From: Spirochaetia bacterium
GTDB lineage: Bacteria > Spirochaetota > Spirochaetia > Treponematales > Breznakiellaceae
Direction: 5' to 3'
DNA length: 42,110 nucleotides
Assembly: GCA_025997715.1 (NCBI GenBank)
Contig: BNUY01000006.1
Location: 1-42,110, forward strand
Of the stretch, positions 34,741-42,090 are shown one piece after another. The stretch's first letter is position 1, and every line of letters starts with the position of its first letter. The position numbers and the translations under genes were made by a program. A model generated the notes under the pieces. That model was not told the origin of the DNA. It did no database searches and worked only from the letters and a program-made list of their open reading frames with translations.

Positions 34741-35926
34741 AAGACCCCCCTTTAATAAGGTCCAACAAACGCAGGGTTCCCTTGGACAGGGTAAGGGAGC
34801 GGGAACGGAGATACGCCACGGTTTCCTCCAGGACCGCCGCAAACAGGGCATCCAGGTCATCAAAATTGCGGTTATCCCGGAGGGCGGAACTTAGGTGTTC
34901 CCGGGAAACCTCTATTTTATCGGCAATAAACAAGGCCTTTGCCAGGGGGCCCATTTCGGTGTCCGCCATGGTGTGGAGCCGTATTGCCTCAAGGATATCC
35001 TTATTATGCATGTTGAAACGCTCCCGTAACAATACCGCCGCCGCCCTGGCATGGAGCAGGGTAGGCTTCTTTTTTTCCAGCTTGGTTATCGGTTTGCCGT
35101 CCTTCCTGGTCAGCCGGACAAGTTCCGCTTCCGGCAGGGATTTGCACATATCGTGGGCGATACCCGCCAAATAGCCCGAGGCCGGGTCCATGCTGAAACG
35201 GCCGCCATAGCGCTTGCAGAGGTCCTGGGTGAGGAGGGCAACGTTCCGGGAATGGAGGAACCGGGAGGGGCTTATCATGGACCGCACCGCATTTTCGATA
35301 CCCGCAATGAGTTCCCGGCTCACCTCGATGACCGGCCTGGCCGTATCCTGCTTACTCAAGCCGTAAAGGGCACGGTCTTCGATAATAAACCGCGCCCCCG
35401 GGGGGATCAGATAGCTCCAGGCATCGCCCGACCCGATCCGGTCCCGGACATTCCCCGAAGAAAGCTCCACAATTTCATTGTCCAGCCGTTTGTGGGGGTA
35501 GGGGAAGGGCATATCCTCTGCGGAAAGCCGGTGGGCGATGATGATATCCGTGAGGGACACGATTTCATCGGCGTCACGCCATTTATGGAAGTCCCGGGCC
35601 AGGTCGTCCCCCAGGATAAGCCCCGGCTTTCCCTCGGGCCGGTACCGTTCCCGGATATCCTTAATAGTATCGATGGTGTAGGAAACCCCTTCCCGCCGAA
35701 TTTCGCAGTCCTCAATGGTGATCCGCGCATCCGCAGGGACGGAGGCGATGAGCATATCAAGCCGGTCCCTGGCGGAGGCTCCCTGGGCGCCGGGCTTGAA
35801 GGGGGAACTGTAGGCGGGTACCAGGATGATCCGGTCATAGCCAAAGGCGGAAAGGGCCGCGTCCGCCAGAAACAGGTGGCCCATGTGGATGGGGTTGAAG
35901 CTCCCCCCCAGGATCGCGTATCTCAA
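34721..35926 (-). CDS. nadD: NadD-YqeK fusion: nicotinate-nucleotide adenylyltransferase plus HD hydrolase
   Basis: 401 aa. Residues 1-190 are NadD (GGSFNPIHMGH near the N-terminus, ISPSR-like end motif), forming deamido-NAD from nicotinate mononucleotide and ATP. Residues 210-390 are a YqeK-type HD domain (HSRNVALLTQDLCKRYG, YLAGIAHDMCKSLPE, HTMADTEMGPLAKALFIADK); YqeK of Firmicutes hydrolyses diadenosine tetraphosphate symmetrically. In Firmicutes these are separate neighbouring genes; here they are one frame. TTG at 35926 with GGAG nine bases upstream, overlapping obg by 4 bp (TTGA). A fragment of this gene recurs at 41944-42024. Confidence 0.93.
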   Translation of the reverse strand: MRYAILGGSFNPIHMGHLFLADAALSAFGYDRIILVPAYSSPFKPGAQGASARDRLDMLIASVPADARITIEDCEIRREGVSYTIDTIKDIRERYRPEGKPGLILGDDLARDFHKWRDADEIVSLTDIIIAHRLSAEDMPFPYPHKRLDNEIVELSSGNVRDRIGSGDAWSYLIPPGARFIIEDRALYGLSKQDTARPVIEVSRELIAGIENAVRSMISPSRFLHSRNVALLTQDLCKRYGGRFSMDPASGYLAGIAHDMCKSLPEAELVRLTRKDGKPITKLEKKKPTLLHARAAAVLLRERFNMHNKDILEAIRLHTMADTEMGPLAKALFIADKIEVSREHLSSALRDNRNFDDLDALFAAVLEETVAYLRSRSLTLSKGTLRLLDLIKGGSFEKNKG

Positions 35927-36987
35927 GGGGACAAACTCCAGTCCCCCATGGCAGCCGTGCCCCAACCGTGTCCATTTTCCTTTTCCACCGCAGCAGCCAG
36001 GCGTCCAAGGCAGGCGGCCAGTTCAGCCAAGCCCTCCCCGGAAAACACCGAGATTCCCAGGATCATCTCACCGGGATACTTGGCTTGTAGTTCTGCCAGC
36101 CGTTCTGCGGGCGTTGCCTCCCCGGAAAGCTCTAAATCGGTCTTGGTACCAACCAGCAAGCGGGGCTTCTTGACCAGTTCCGGGGAAAAAGCTTCCAGCT
36201 CTTTGTAAAGTATATCGAATGCGTCCTGGTAATTATCCTGGGACAGGTCGATAAGAAAGGCCAGAGCGGCGGTACGGGCGATGTGCTTGAGGAACCGTAT
36301 CCCCAGGCCGACCCCATTGGACGCCCCTTCAATGAGCCCCGGTATGTCCGCCAGGATGATGTCCCGGTCCCCCAGGGTAAGCACTCCCAGGTTCGGTATT
36401 TTTGTGGTAAAGGGGTAGGGGGCGATTTTAGGCCGGGCATTGGTGAAGCGGTCCAGGAGGGAGGACTTTCCCGCGTTGGGGAATCCTACCAGGCCGATAT
36501 CCGCCAGGACCTGTATCTCCACCCGGAGCCGCCGCAAAGACCCGGGCTTCCCCGGCAAGGCTTTCCGGGGGGCCTGGGTCACCGACGACTTGAAGTGGAC
36601 GTTTCCCCAGCCGCCGTTTCCCCCCTTGAGGAACACGAAGGCCCCCTCCTGCCGGCCAAAATCCCGGATGACTTCCCCGGTATCCGCATCCTTGAGCACC
36701 GTCCCCGGGGGCACGGGTATTACCGCGTCTTCCCCGTTACGGCCGTACCGCTGGGAACCCTCCCCATCCCGGCCGTTTTCCGCCTTAAAGCATTGCTTGT
36801 ACCGCAAATGGGCCAGGGTGCGCAGATTACGGCGGACCTCAAAGACCACCGCCCCGCCCCGCCCCCCGTCACCGCCGGAGGGGCCGCCTAAGGGGACATA
36901 CTTTTCCCGCCGGAATGCGACACAGCCGTTTCCCCCGGAGCCGGAGGAAACCTCAATCAATGCCTCATCGGCAAATTTATCAATCAA
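35923..36987 (-). CDS. obg: Obg/CgtA GTPase
   Basis: 354 aa. Glycine-rich Obg fold first (KFADEALIEVSSGSGGNGCV, YVPLGGPSGGDGGRGGAVVF), then the GTPase domain with G1 GFPNAGKSSLL, switch region PYPFTTKIPNLG, G3 DIPGLIEG and G4 GTKTDLE. It acts in 50S assembly and stress signalling. I choose the TTG at 36987: the Obg fold starts right after it. This TTG overlaps the stop of a 24-codon leader frame, suggesting translational coupling. The tail after the GTPase domain is short, without an OCT domain. Confidence 0.95.
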   Translation of the reverse strand: MIDKFADEALIEVSSGSGGNGCVAFRREKYVPLGGPSGGDGGRGGAVVFEVRRNLRTLAHLRYKQCFKAENGRDGEGSQRYGRNGEDAVIPVPPGTVLKDADTGEVIRDFGRQEGAFVFLKGGNGGWGNVHFKSSVTQAPRKALPGKPGSLRRLRVEIQVLADIGLVGFPNAGKSSLLDRFTNARPKIAPYPFTTKIPNLGVLTLGDRDIILADIPGLIEGASNGVGLGIRFLKHIARTAALAFLIDLSQDNYQDAFDILYKELEAFSPELVKKPRLLVGTKTDLELSGEATPAERLAELQAKYPGEMILGISVFSGEGLAELAACLGRLAAAVEKENGHGWGTAAMGDWSLSP

Positions 36988-37054
36988 ACGGGGACTCTTC
37001 GCGGTAAATAAAAACGGCGCACCCCCCGGCACGCCGTGTGTTCATCATGATCAT
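36980..37054 (-). CDS. 24-codon leader frame overlapping the obg start
   Basis: Begins with ATG four bases after CGGAGG, the strongest ribosome-binding site between rpmA and obg. It encodes MIMMNTRRAGGCAVFIYREE followed by SPFD. Its stop TGA overlaps the obg TTG start. It could feed ribosomes into obg by re-initiation. It may have no peptide function. Confidence 0.5.
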   Translation of the reverse strand: MIMMNTRRAGGCAVFIYREESPFD

Positions 37055-37088
37055 CAAACCTCCGGGACCCGTAGGAGAAGTCCGGCCC

Positions 37089-37349
37089 TTATTCCACTGC
37101 CGCCGGTACGATCCCGGCAAGTTTCCGGCCCCGGCGGGTGGAAAATGCCACGGTCCCATCGCTAAGGGCAAAGAGGGTAAAATCCCCGCCGCAGCCGACG
37201 TTTGCACCGGGATGTATTTTGGTTCCCCGTTGCCGTACAATAATAGTCCCCGCCTTTACCGGCTGCCCGCTGGACGCCTTAACCCCAAGGTACTGGGGAT
37301 TCGAGTCCCTTCCGTTTTTTGCGCCGCTTCCGCCCCTTTTTCGAGCCAT
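37089..37349 (-). CDS. rpmA: 50S ribosomal protein L27
   Basis: 86 aa. Starts [20 protein letters not shown] and contains [20 protein letters not shown], the standard L27 core. There is no N-terminal extension with the FFAS-type cleavage site that Prp removes in Firmicutes, although a prp gene lies directly upstream. Part of rplU-prp-rpmA-obg. Confidence 0.98.
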   Translation of the reverse strand: MARKRGGSGAKNGRDSNPQYLGVKASSGQPVKAGTIIVRQRGTKIHPGANVGCGGDFTLFALSDGTVAFSTRRGRKLAGIVPAAVE

Positions 37350-37350
37350 A

Positions 37351-37695
37351 TCATTCCTCCTGCAAGCTTTCGCTTGATATATGTATACTGCAATAGTCCG
37401 GGTATTCCCCGGCGACCGACTTCAGCCCCTCCAACAGAAAGGCGCCGGCTGCGGAAAGAAACTCCCTCCCGCTTCCGGTATACTCGATCTCTAGCTCAAC
37501 AAGCCCCCGCTCCGGGGCTTCCCCCCGAACCGTGATCCCCTCCCTGTGGGAAAGGACCCTCAAGGCCGTCCTGGTCAACACCGATACGGCGGCGCATACA
37601 ATATCGCCGCCCTTCGGCCCCGCCCCGGCGTGGCCCCGGACCCGGCAGGACCTAAGCAGTCCCGCTTTATCCAAAGCCGCGTCGATACGTATCAT
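37351..37695 (-). CDS. prp: Ribosomal-processing cysteine protease Prp (YsxB)
   Basis: 114 aa. Catalytic His22 in VRGHAGAG and Cys34 in [10 protein letters not shown] are both present. Prp removes the N-terminal extension of L27 in Firmicutes and related groups. Here L27 lacks that extension, so the substrate is unclear. The gene sits in its usual place between rplU (2-bp gap) and rpmA. Confidence 0.9.
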   Translation of the reverse strand: MIRIDAALDKAGLLRSCRVRGHAGAGPKGGDIVCAAVSVLTRTALRVLSHREGITVRGEAPERGLVELEIEYTGSGREFLSAAGAFLLEGLKSVAGEYPDYCSIHISSESLQEE

Positions 37696-37697
37696 GG

Positions 37698-38021
37698 CTA
37701 TGCCCCGACAATATCCTGGATCTTGATGATAGAATACTGCTGGCGATGCCCCTGTTTGCGCCGGTAATCCTTCTTTGGCATATACTTAAACACGATAATC
37801 TTGGGGTCCTTCCCGTGGCTTTCCACCACCGCGGACACCTTGGCGCCCGTAACATAGGGGGCTCCCACGGTCACTGTATCCGGGGAACCTCCCTTGGAGA
37901 CCAAAAGCACGGAATCAATATCCACCGTGGCGCCGGGTTCGGCGTCGATCCGGTCAACCTTTAACACGGCCCCTTTCTCGGCCTTATACTGTTTTCCCTT
38001 AAATTCAACCAAAGCGTACAT
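37698..38021 (-). CDS. rplU: 50S ribosomal protein L21
   Basis: 107 aa. Starts MYALVEFKGKQYKAEKGAVL and ends with the KRRKNYRRKQGHRQ-like basic tail typical of L21 (KKDYRRKQGHRQQYSIIKI). I choose the ATG at 38021, AAGGA eight bases upstream; earlier starts would add six residues foreign to the family. First gene of the operon running to rsfS. Confidence 0.97.
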   Translation of the reverse strand: MYALVEFKGKQYKAEKGAVLKVDRIDAEPGATVDIDSVLLVSKGGSPDTVTVGAPYVTGAKVSAVVESHGKDPKIIVFKYMPKKDYRRKQGHRQQYSIIKIQDIVGA

Positions 38022-38052
38022 ACTTATCATCCTTTCCACTGCGTAGTGCTAT

Positions 38053-38082
38053 TTTATACGCCGAATGGGGAGAAGATGTCAA
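38053..38082 (-). promoter_or_regulatory. Promoter of the rplU operon
   Basis: On minus: TTGACA at 38082-38077, 18-bp spacer, TATAAA at 38058-38053, about 30 bp before the rplU start. Confidence 0.82.
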
Positions 38083-38095
38083 GTGGGTTCAGCGG

Positions 38096-38166
38096 GAATT
38101 CACGGACAACACGGACAAAGATGAAGGATCGTCCGTTAATCTGTCGGTGAGGTCGGTGGTTTAATT
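38096..38166. repeat. Palindromic element with CACGGACAA words
   Basis: The left arm starts GGAATTCACGGACAACACGG. The right arm in reverse complement starts GGAATTAAACCACCGACCTC and continues with CACCGACAG and ACGGAC. Pairing is imperfect. It separates the divergent rplU and rpmF promoters and resembles 4615-4702 in its words. Confidence 0.65.
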
Positions 38167-38175
38167 CCTGGGGGC

Positions 38176-38204
38176 TTGTCAAACCTGACATCATTTGCTA
38201 CAGT
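38176..38204 (+). promoter_or_regulatory. Promoter of rpmF-acpP-rnc
   Basis: TTGTCA at 38176-38181, 17-bp spacer, TACAGT at 38199-38204. A second candidate -10 (TATAAA, 38218-38223) lies just downstream. Confidence 0.65.
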
Positions 38205-38243
38205 GTCCAGGATACGGTATAAATTTTAAGTGAGGTTTCTAAA

Positions 38244-38432
38244 ATGGCAGTACCCAGATCGAAAACGTCGAAAGCCCGGACCCGCCGCCGGCAATCAATC
38301 AATATGAAACTGACCGCCCCCACCCTGATTGAATGCAGTACCTGCGGTAACCGGGTTCTGCCCCACCGGGTGTGCCCCAAATGCGGGTTCTACCGGGGCA
38401 AGCAGGTAATCATTCCGGACGCAAAGGTTTAA
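38244..38432 (+). CDS. rpmF: 50S ribosomal protein L32
   Basis: 62 aa. MAVPRSKTSKARTRRRQS followed by a zinc ribbon with C31, C34, C44 and C47 (CSTCGN, CPKCGFYRG). All four zinc ligands are kept. ATG at 38244 with GAGGT seven bases upstream. It leads rpmF-acpP-rnc; rpmF next to lipid-synthesis genes is a common arrangement. Confidence 0.97.
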   Translation: MAVPRSKTSKARTRRRQSINMKLTAPTLIECSTCGNRVLPHRVCPKCGFYRGKQVIIPDAKV

Positions 38433-38481
38433 CGCGCAGGGACCTACCGGTCCACAAATTCCAGGTTCTGGAATGCGCGTT
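38431..38481 (+). promoter_or_regulatory. Three-stem RNA fold between rpmF and acpP
   Basis: Outer stem AACGCGC (38431-38437) pairs with GCGCGTT (38475-38481). Inside are two hairpins: GGACC-TACC-GGTCC (38440-38453) and ATTCCAG-GTT-CTGGAAT (38458-38474). Every stem is perfect. The fold starts at the rpmF stop codon and has no T run, so it is not a typical terminator. Possible roles are RNase III processing or separating L32 from ACP expression. Confidence 0.7.
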
Positions 38482-38521
38482 ACAACATACTATAAGTAGC
38501 AATTTGGAGGAAGAAACAATT

Positions 38522-38758
38522 ATGGATGAATTGTTTGAGAAGATGAAGAAGCTTATTGCGGATAAGCTGGAGATTGACGAGGGGAAGATAAGTTTGGACG
38601 CTTCTTTCCGTCAGGATCTGGGCGCCGATAGTCTGGACACCTATGAATTGGTCTATGCTATTGAGGAAGAAATGGGTATTTCCATTCCCGATGAGAAGGC
38701 CAACGAGTTTGAAACTGTTCGGGATGCCTACGAATTCATCAAAGACAACCAAAAATAA
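38522..38758 (+). CDS. acpP: Acyl carrier protein
   Basis: 78 aa. Carries fatty-acyl chains on a phosphopantetheine attached to Ser37 in LGADSLDTYEL. Acidic four-helix protein (EEEMGISIPDEKANEFETV). The ATG at 38522 has GGAGG about 11 bases upstream. It overlaps rnc by 35 bp. Confidence 0.97.
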   Translation: MDELFEKMKKLIADKLEIDEGKISLDASFRQDLGADSLDTYELVYAIEEEMGISIPDEKANEFETVRDAYEFIKDNQK

Positions 38759-39497
38759 GTTCCCGGAGGTCTCCCTTCCGGCACTTAGTTCTGAACGAAA
38801 AAAGGAATTGGCGGCGTTTATCAGGACCGCCGGGATCAGGTTCAGGAGCCTCGAGTTTCTGAACCTTTCTTTCGTGCACCGGTCGGTGGCCAACGAATCG
38901 GGCCTGCGGTACAACAACGAGCGGCTGGAATTCCTGGGGGACGCCATCCTGGGGGCCGTAAGCGCCGACCTGCTGTACCGGGGGCTGAGTGATAAACCGG
39001 AGGGGGAACTGGCCAAGATCAAGTCCGTGGTGGTTTCCGAGGATATTCTTTCCGGCATTGCCCGGGAACTGCAAATCGACAATCTGCTGATCCTGGGCCG
39101 GGGGGAGGAGCTTTCCGGGGGCAGGACTAAAAACGCCATTCTGGCGGACGCCCTGGAAGCCCTGATCGGCGCACTTTACCTGGATTCGGGGTATAAAGCG
39201 GCCTATACCTTTGTAAGCAGCCGTATTGGTCCGGAAATTGACCGGGTCCTGGATAACCGCCATCACCGGGATTACAAGTCCCTGCTCCAGGAACTGTCCC
39301 AGCATCTATACCGCCGGTACCCGGATTACCGTCTGGTGAAACGCAGCGGGCCGGAGCATGACCGGCTGTTCTGGATTGAGGTGACGGTGGACGGGAAGGT
39401 GTTCGGGCCGGGGATGGGGAAGAACAAGAAAACAGCGGAACAGGAAGCGGCGCGGATAGCCTACGAGGCATTGATAGGGGAAGTAGATAATGCTTAA
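38724..39497 (+). CDS. rnc: Ribonuclease III
   Basis: 257 aa. Cleaves double-stranded RNA in rRNA maturation and mRNA control. Catalytic signature ERLEFLGDAILG near residues 66-77, second acidic site DALEALIGALYLD, and a C-terminal dsRBD (YKSLLQELSQHLYRRYPDY, KNKKTAEQEAARIAYEALIG). The ATG at 38724 lies inside acpP, so translation is coupled. Hairpin-rich sequence upstream in the same transcript (38431-38481) is a possible self-regulatory target. Confidence 0.96.
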   Translation: MPTNSSKTTKNKFPEVSLPALSSERKKELAAFIRTAGIRFRSLEFLNLSFVHRSVANESGLRYNNERLEFLGDAILGAVSADLLYRGLSDKPEGELAKIKSVVVSEDILSGIARELQIDNLLILGRGEELSGGRTKNAILADALEALIGALYLDSGYKAAYTFVSSRIGPEIDRVLDNRHHRDYKSLLQELSQHLYRRYPDYRLVKRSGPEHDRLFWIEVTVDGKVFGPGMGKNKKTAEQEAARIAYEALIGEVDNA

Positions 39498-39565
39498 ACC
39501 ATCCCGCAACAGTGTCCGCGGCGGCAATCTCAAATACCCTCTTCACCGACGGTCAAGAAAGCGCT

Positions 39566-39597
39566 AAAAACGCCGCCATTGCGCCCCCCTTACGGCG
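39566..39597 (-). terminator. Weak terminator at the end of the NHL lipoprotein gene
   Basis: On minus, CGCCG (39597-39593) pairs with CGGCG (39575-39571), followed by TTTTT. The 17-base loop includes the stop codon region. The stem is short, so the call is tentative. The rest of the 92-bp gap to rnc shows nothing more. Confidence 0.35.
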
Positions 39598-41926
39598 CTA
39601 TCTTCCGAATACGGTGGTTGCCGTAGTCCACAACATAGAGATTCCCGCTGCCGTCTATTGTGATACCCATAGGCTGGTTGAACTGTGCCGCCGTGTCCGT
39701 ACCGTCGGACCAGCCGGCCGTTCCGCTTCCGACAAGGGTGGTCACTGCTCCTGAGGCAATCACTATTTTGCGAATACGGTTGTTATCGCTGTCCGCAACA
39801 TAGAGATTCCCGCTGCCGTCTGTTGTGATACCATAAGGACGGGAAAACCGTGCCGCTGTGCCCGTGCCGTCGGCATAGTCAAAGGTGCCGCTTCCGGCAA
39901 GGGTGGTCACTACTCCTGAGGCAATCACTATTTTGCGAATACGGTGGTTGCCGTAGTCCGCAACATAGAGATTCCCGCTGCCGTCTGTTGTGATACCGCT
40001 AGGACTTCTGAACTGTGCCGCTGTGCCCGTGCCGTTGGCATAGCCTGCTGTGCCGCTTCCGGCAAGGGTGGTCACTACTCCGGTGGCATCTATTTTGCGA
40101 ATACGGTGGTTGAAGCGGTCTGTAACATAGAGATTCCCGCTGCCGTCTCTTGTGATACCACAAGGCTCGTTGAACTGTGCCGCTGTACCCATGCCGTCGG
40201 CATAGCCATAGTCGCTTCCTCCGGCAAGGGTGGTCACTAGTCCGGTAGCATCTATTTTGCGAATACGGTGGTTGAAGCGGTCTGTAACATAGAGATTCCC
40301 GCTGCCGTCTGTTGTGATACCTTCAGGATTTCTGAACCGTGCCGCTGTGCCCATGCCATCGGCATAGCCGTAGATGCTTCCGGCAAGGGTGGTCACTGCT
40401 CCTGAGGCAATCACTATTTGGCGAATACGGTGGTTGCCGTCGTCCGCAACATAGAGATTCCCGCTGCCGTCTGTTGTGATACCGCTAGGACTTCTGAACC
40501 TTGCCGCTGTGCCCGTGCCGTCGGCAAAGCCTGCTGTGCCGCTTCCGGCAAGGGTGCTGACCACGCGGCCGCCCCCGCTTGCAAATACCGCCGCCGATGA
40601 GGCTTGCGTGGCAAGGGCAGCGGCGGCTACGGTGATTTTCTGGTTGCTTCCCGGGGCCGTCACTGCGGCCAAGCCGGTAATGCGGACCTCCGTGTTGCTT
40701 GTGCGTGTCACCATGCCGCCGGTCAGACTGGTAAATCCGGGTGTTCCCGGCGTAGTGATGGTGAATTGCGACAGGATAGGGGCTGCGGCATAGTCGCCGC
40801 CGGTCAGCGTAATGGTCAGCGTGTCGTTGCCGACGACGGAAGTGAACGCCTCCGATTCAACAGGACCGCTAGCCGCTACCGTCACTGCTGTGGCTTGCGT
40901 GGCAAGGGCAGCGGCGGTTACGGTGATTTTCTGGCCGTTTCCCAGGGCCGTCACTGGGGTCAAGCCGGTAATGGTGACCTCCGTGTTGCTTGTGCGTGTC
41001 ACCGTGCCGCCAGTCAGATTGGCAAATCCGCCCGTTCCCGGCGTAGTGATGGCGAATTGCGACAAGGCGAGGCTTGCCTGCGGCACAAATGTGCCGCCGG
41101 TCAGCGTAATGGTCAGCGTGTCGTTGCCGACGACGGAAGTGAACGCCGCCGCTTCAACAGAATTTAACCCGCCTTCACCGCCCCCGCTTGCAAATACCGC
41201 CGCCGATGAGGCTTGCGAGGCAAGGGCAGCGGCGGCTACGGTGATTTTCTGGTTGCTTCCCGGGGCCGTCACTGCGGTCAAGCCGGTAATGTCGACCGTC
41301 GTGTCGCTTAAGCGTGTCACCGTGCCGCCGGTCAGACTGGTAAATCCGGGTGTTCCCGGCGTAGTGATGGTGAATTGCGACAGGATAGGGGCTGCGGCAT
41401 AGTCGCCGCCGGTCAGCGTAATGGTCAGCGTGTGGTCGCCGACGACGGAAATGAACGCCCCCGATTCAACAGGATTTAACCCGCCTCCACCGACGCCGCT
41501 TGCAAATACCTCCACCGATGAGGCTTGTGAGGCAAGGGCAGCGGCGGCTACGGTGATTTTCTGGCCGCTTCCGGGCCGCAGTGACGGCTGCGAGCCGGTA
41601 ATGGCGACCACCGTGTTGCTTAAGCGTGTCACCGTGCCGCCGGTCAGACTGGTAAATCCGGGTGTTCCCAGCGTAGTGATGGTGAATTGCGACAGGATAG
41701 GGGTTGCGGCATAGGCGCCGCCGGTCAGCGTAATGGTCAGCGTGTTGTTGCCGACGACGGAACTGAACGCCGCGGATTCAACAGGATTTAACCCGCCTCC
41801 GCCGCTACCGCTGATTTCTTCATTTAAATCACAGCCCGCAAAGGAAAGGATCGCAAAGATGAGGGCAAGCGCGCCGCAGACCAGGGCAATTCGGTTTTTG
41901 TTGTCGATACTCATAGTTCTGTTCAT
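39590..41926 (-). CDS. Lipoprotein with four repeated beta domains and a six-blade NHL propeller
   Basis: 778 aa. The lipoprotein signal ends at FAGC (Cys32). Next come four near-identical domains of about 95 residues (each with LTITLTGG, FTITTPGTPGFTSLTGG and QKITVAAAAL), probably immunoglobulin-like. From about residue 450 six NHL blades follow, each with TTLAGSGTAG, PSGITTDGSGNLYVAD and NHRIRKI. A surface-attached binding or adhesion role is likely. ATG at 41926 with AGGAGAG four bases upstream. DNA identity between units is high (about 300-bp and 165-bp periods), favouring recombination. Confidence 0.88.
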   Translation of the reverse strand: MNRTMSIDNKNRIALVCGALALIFAILSFAGCDLNEEISGSGGGGLNPVESAAFSSVVGNNTLTITLTGGAYAATPILSQFTITTLGTPGFTSLTGGTVTRLSNTVVAITGSQPSLRPGSGQKITVAAAALASQASSVEVFASGVGGGGLNPVESGAFISVVGDHTLTITLTGGDYAAAPILSQFTITTPGTPGFTSLTGGTVTRLSDTTVDITGLTAVTAPGSNQKITVAAAALASQASSAAVFASGGGEGGLNSVEAAAFTSVVGNDTLTITLTGGTFVPQASLALSQFAITTPGTGGFANLTGGTVTRTSNTEVTITGLTPVTALGNGQKITVTAAALATQATAVTVAASGPVESEAFTSVVGNDTLTITLTGGDYAAAPILSQFTITTPGTPGFTSLTGGMVTRTSNTEVRITGLAAVTAPGSNQKITVAAAALATQASSAAVFASGGGRVVSTLAGSGTAGFADGTGTAARFRSPSGITTDGSGNLYVADDGNHRIRQIVIASGAVTTLAGSIYGYADGMGTAARFRNPEGITTDGSGNLYVTDRFNHRIRKIDATGLVTTLAGGSDYGYADGMGTAAQFNEPCGITRDGSGNLYVTDRFNHRIRKIDATGVVTTLAGSGTAGYANGTGTAAQFRSPSGITTDGSGNLYVADYGNHRIRKIVIASGVVTTLAGSGTFDYADGTGTAARFSRPYGITTDGSGNLYVADSDNNRIRKIVIASGAVTTLVGSGTAGWSDGTDTAAQFNQPMGITIDGSGNLYVVDYGNHRIRKIAP

Positions 41927-42090
41927 ACTTCTCTCCTGTTAAATGAGCATATCAAGCCGGTCCCCGGCGGAGGCTCCCTGGGTGCCCGAAAGGGCCGCAT
42001 CCGCCAGAAACAGGTGGCCCATGTAGTAAGCCCATGAAAAAGCATCGAATAAAAAATGCCGCTCAACACGATACCCAAAAATAACGGCAT
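41923..42090 (-). CDS. 55-aa membrane peptide frame, chimeric with nadD fragment
   Basis: ATG at 42090 with AGGAGGG seven bases upstream. It encodes a hydrophobic segment (LFLGIVLSGIFYSMLFHG) and then reads the nadD-derived stretch out of the nadD frame (APREPPPGTGLICS). It ends in an ATGA overlap with the NHL lipoprotein start. The N-terminal part may be a truncated membrane protein; the tail comes from the insertion. It may mainly serve translational coupling. Confidence 0.45.
   Translation of the reverse strand: MPLFLGIVLSGIFYSMLFHGLTTWATCFWRMRPFRAPREPPPGTGLICSFNRREV
41944..42024 (-). pseudogene. Duplicated fragment of nadD with a 57-bp internal deletion
   Basis: Matches nadD 35749-35886 almost base for base at both ends (AGCATATCAAGCCGG; CCAGAAACAGGTGGCCCATG), but is 81 bp instead of 138, so 19 codons are missing. 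In the nadD frame it reads HMGHLFLADAALS, then GASAGDRLDMLI. It lies just upstream of the NHL lipoprotein gene. Confidence 0.9.

Noticed and set aside
39590..41926. CRISPR array suggested by regularly spaced near-identical stretches
   Set aside because: Repeats are long (about 165 and 300 bp), in frame, and encode NHL blades and beta domains; spacers are not unique.
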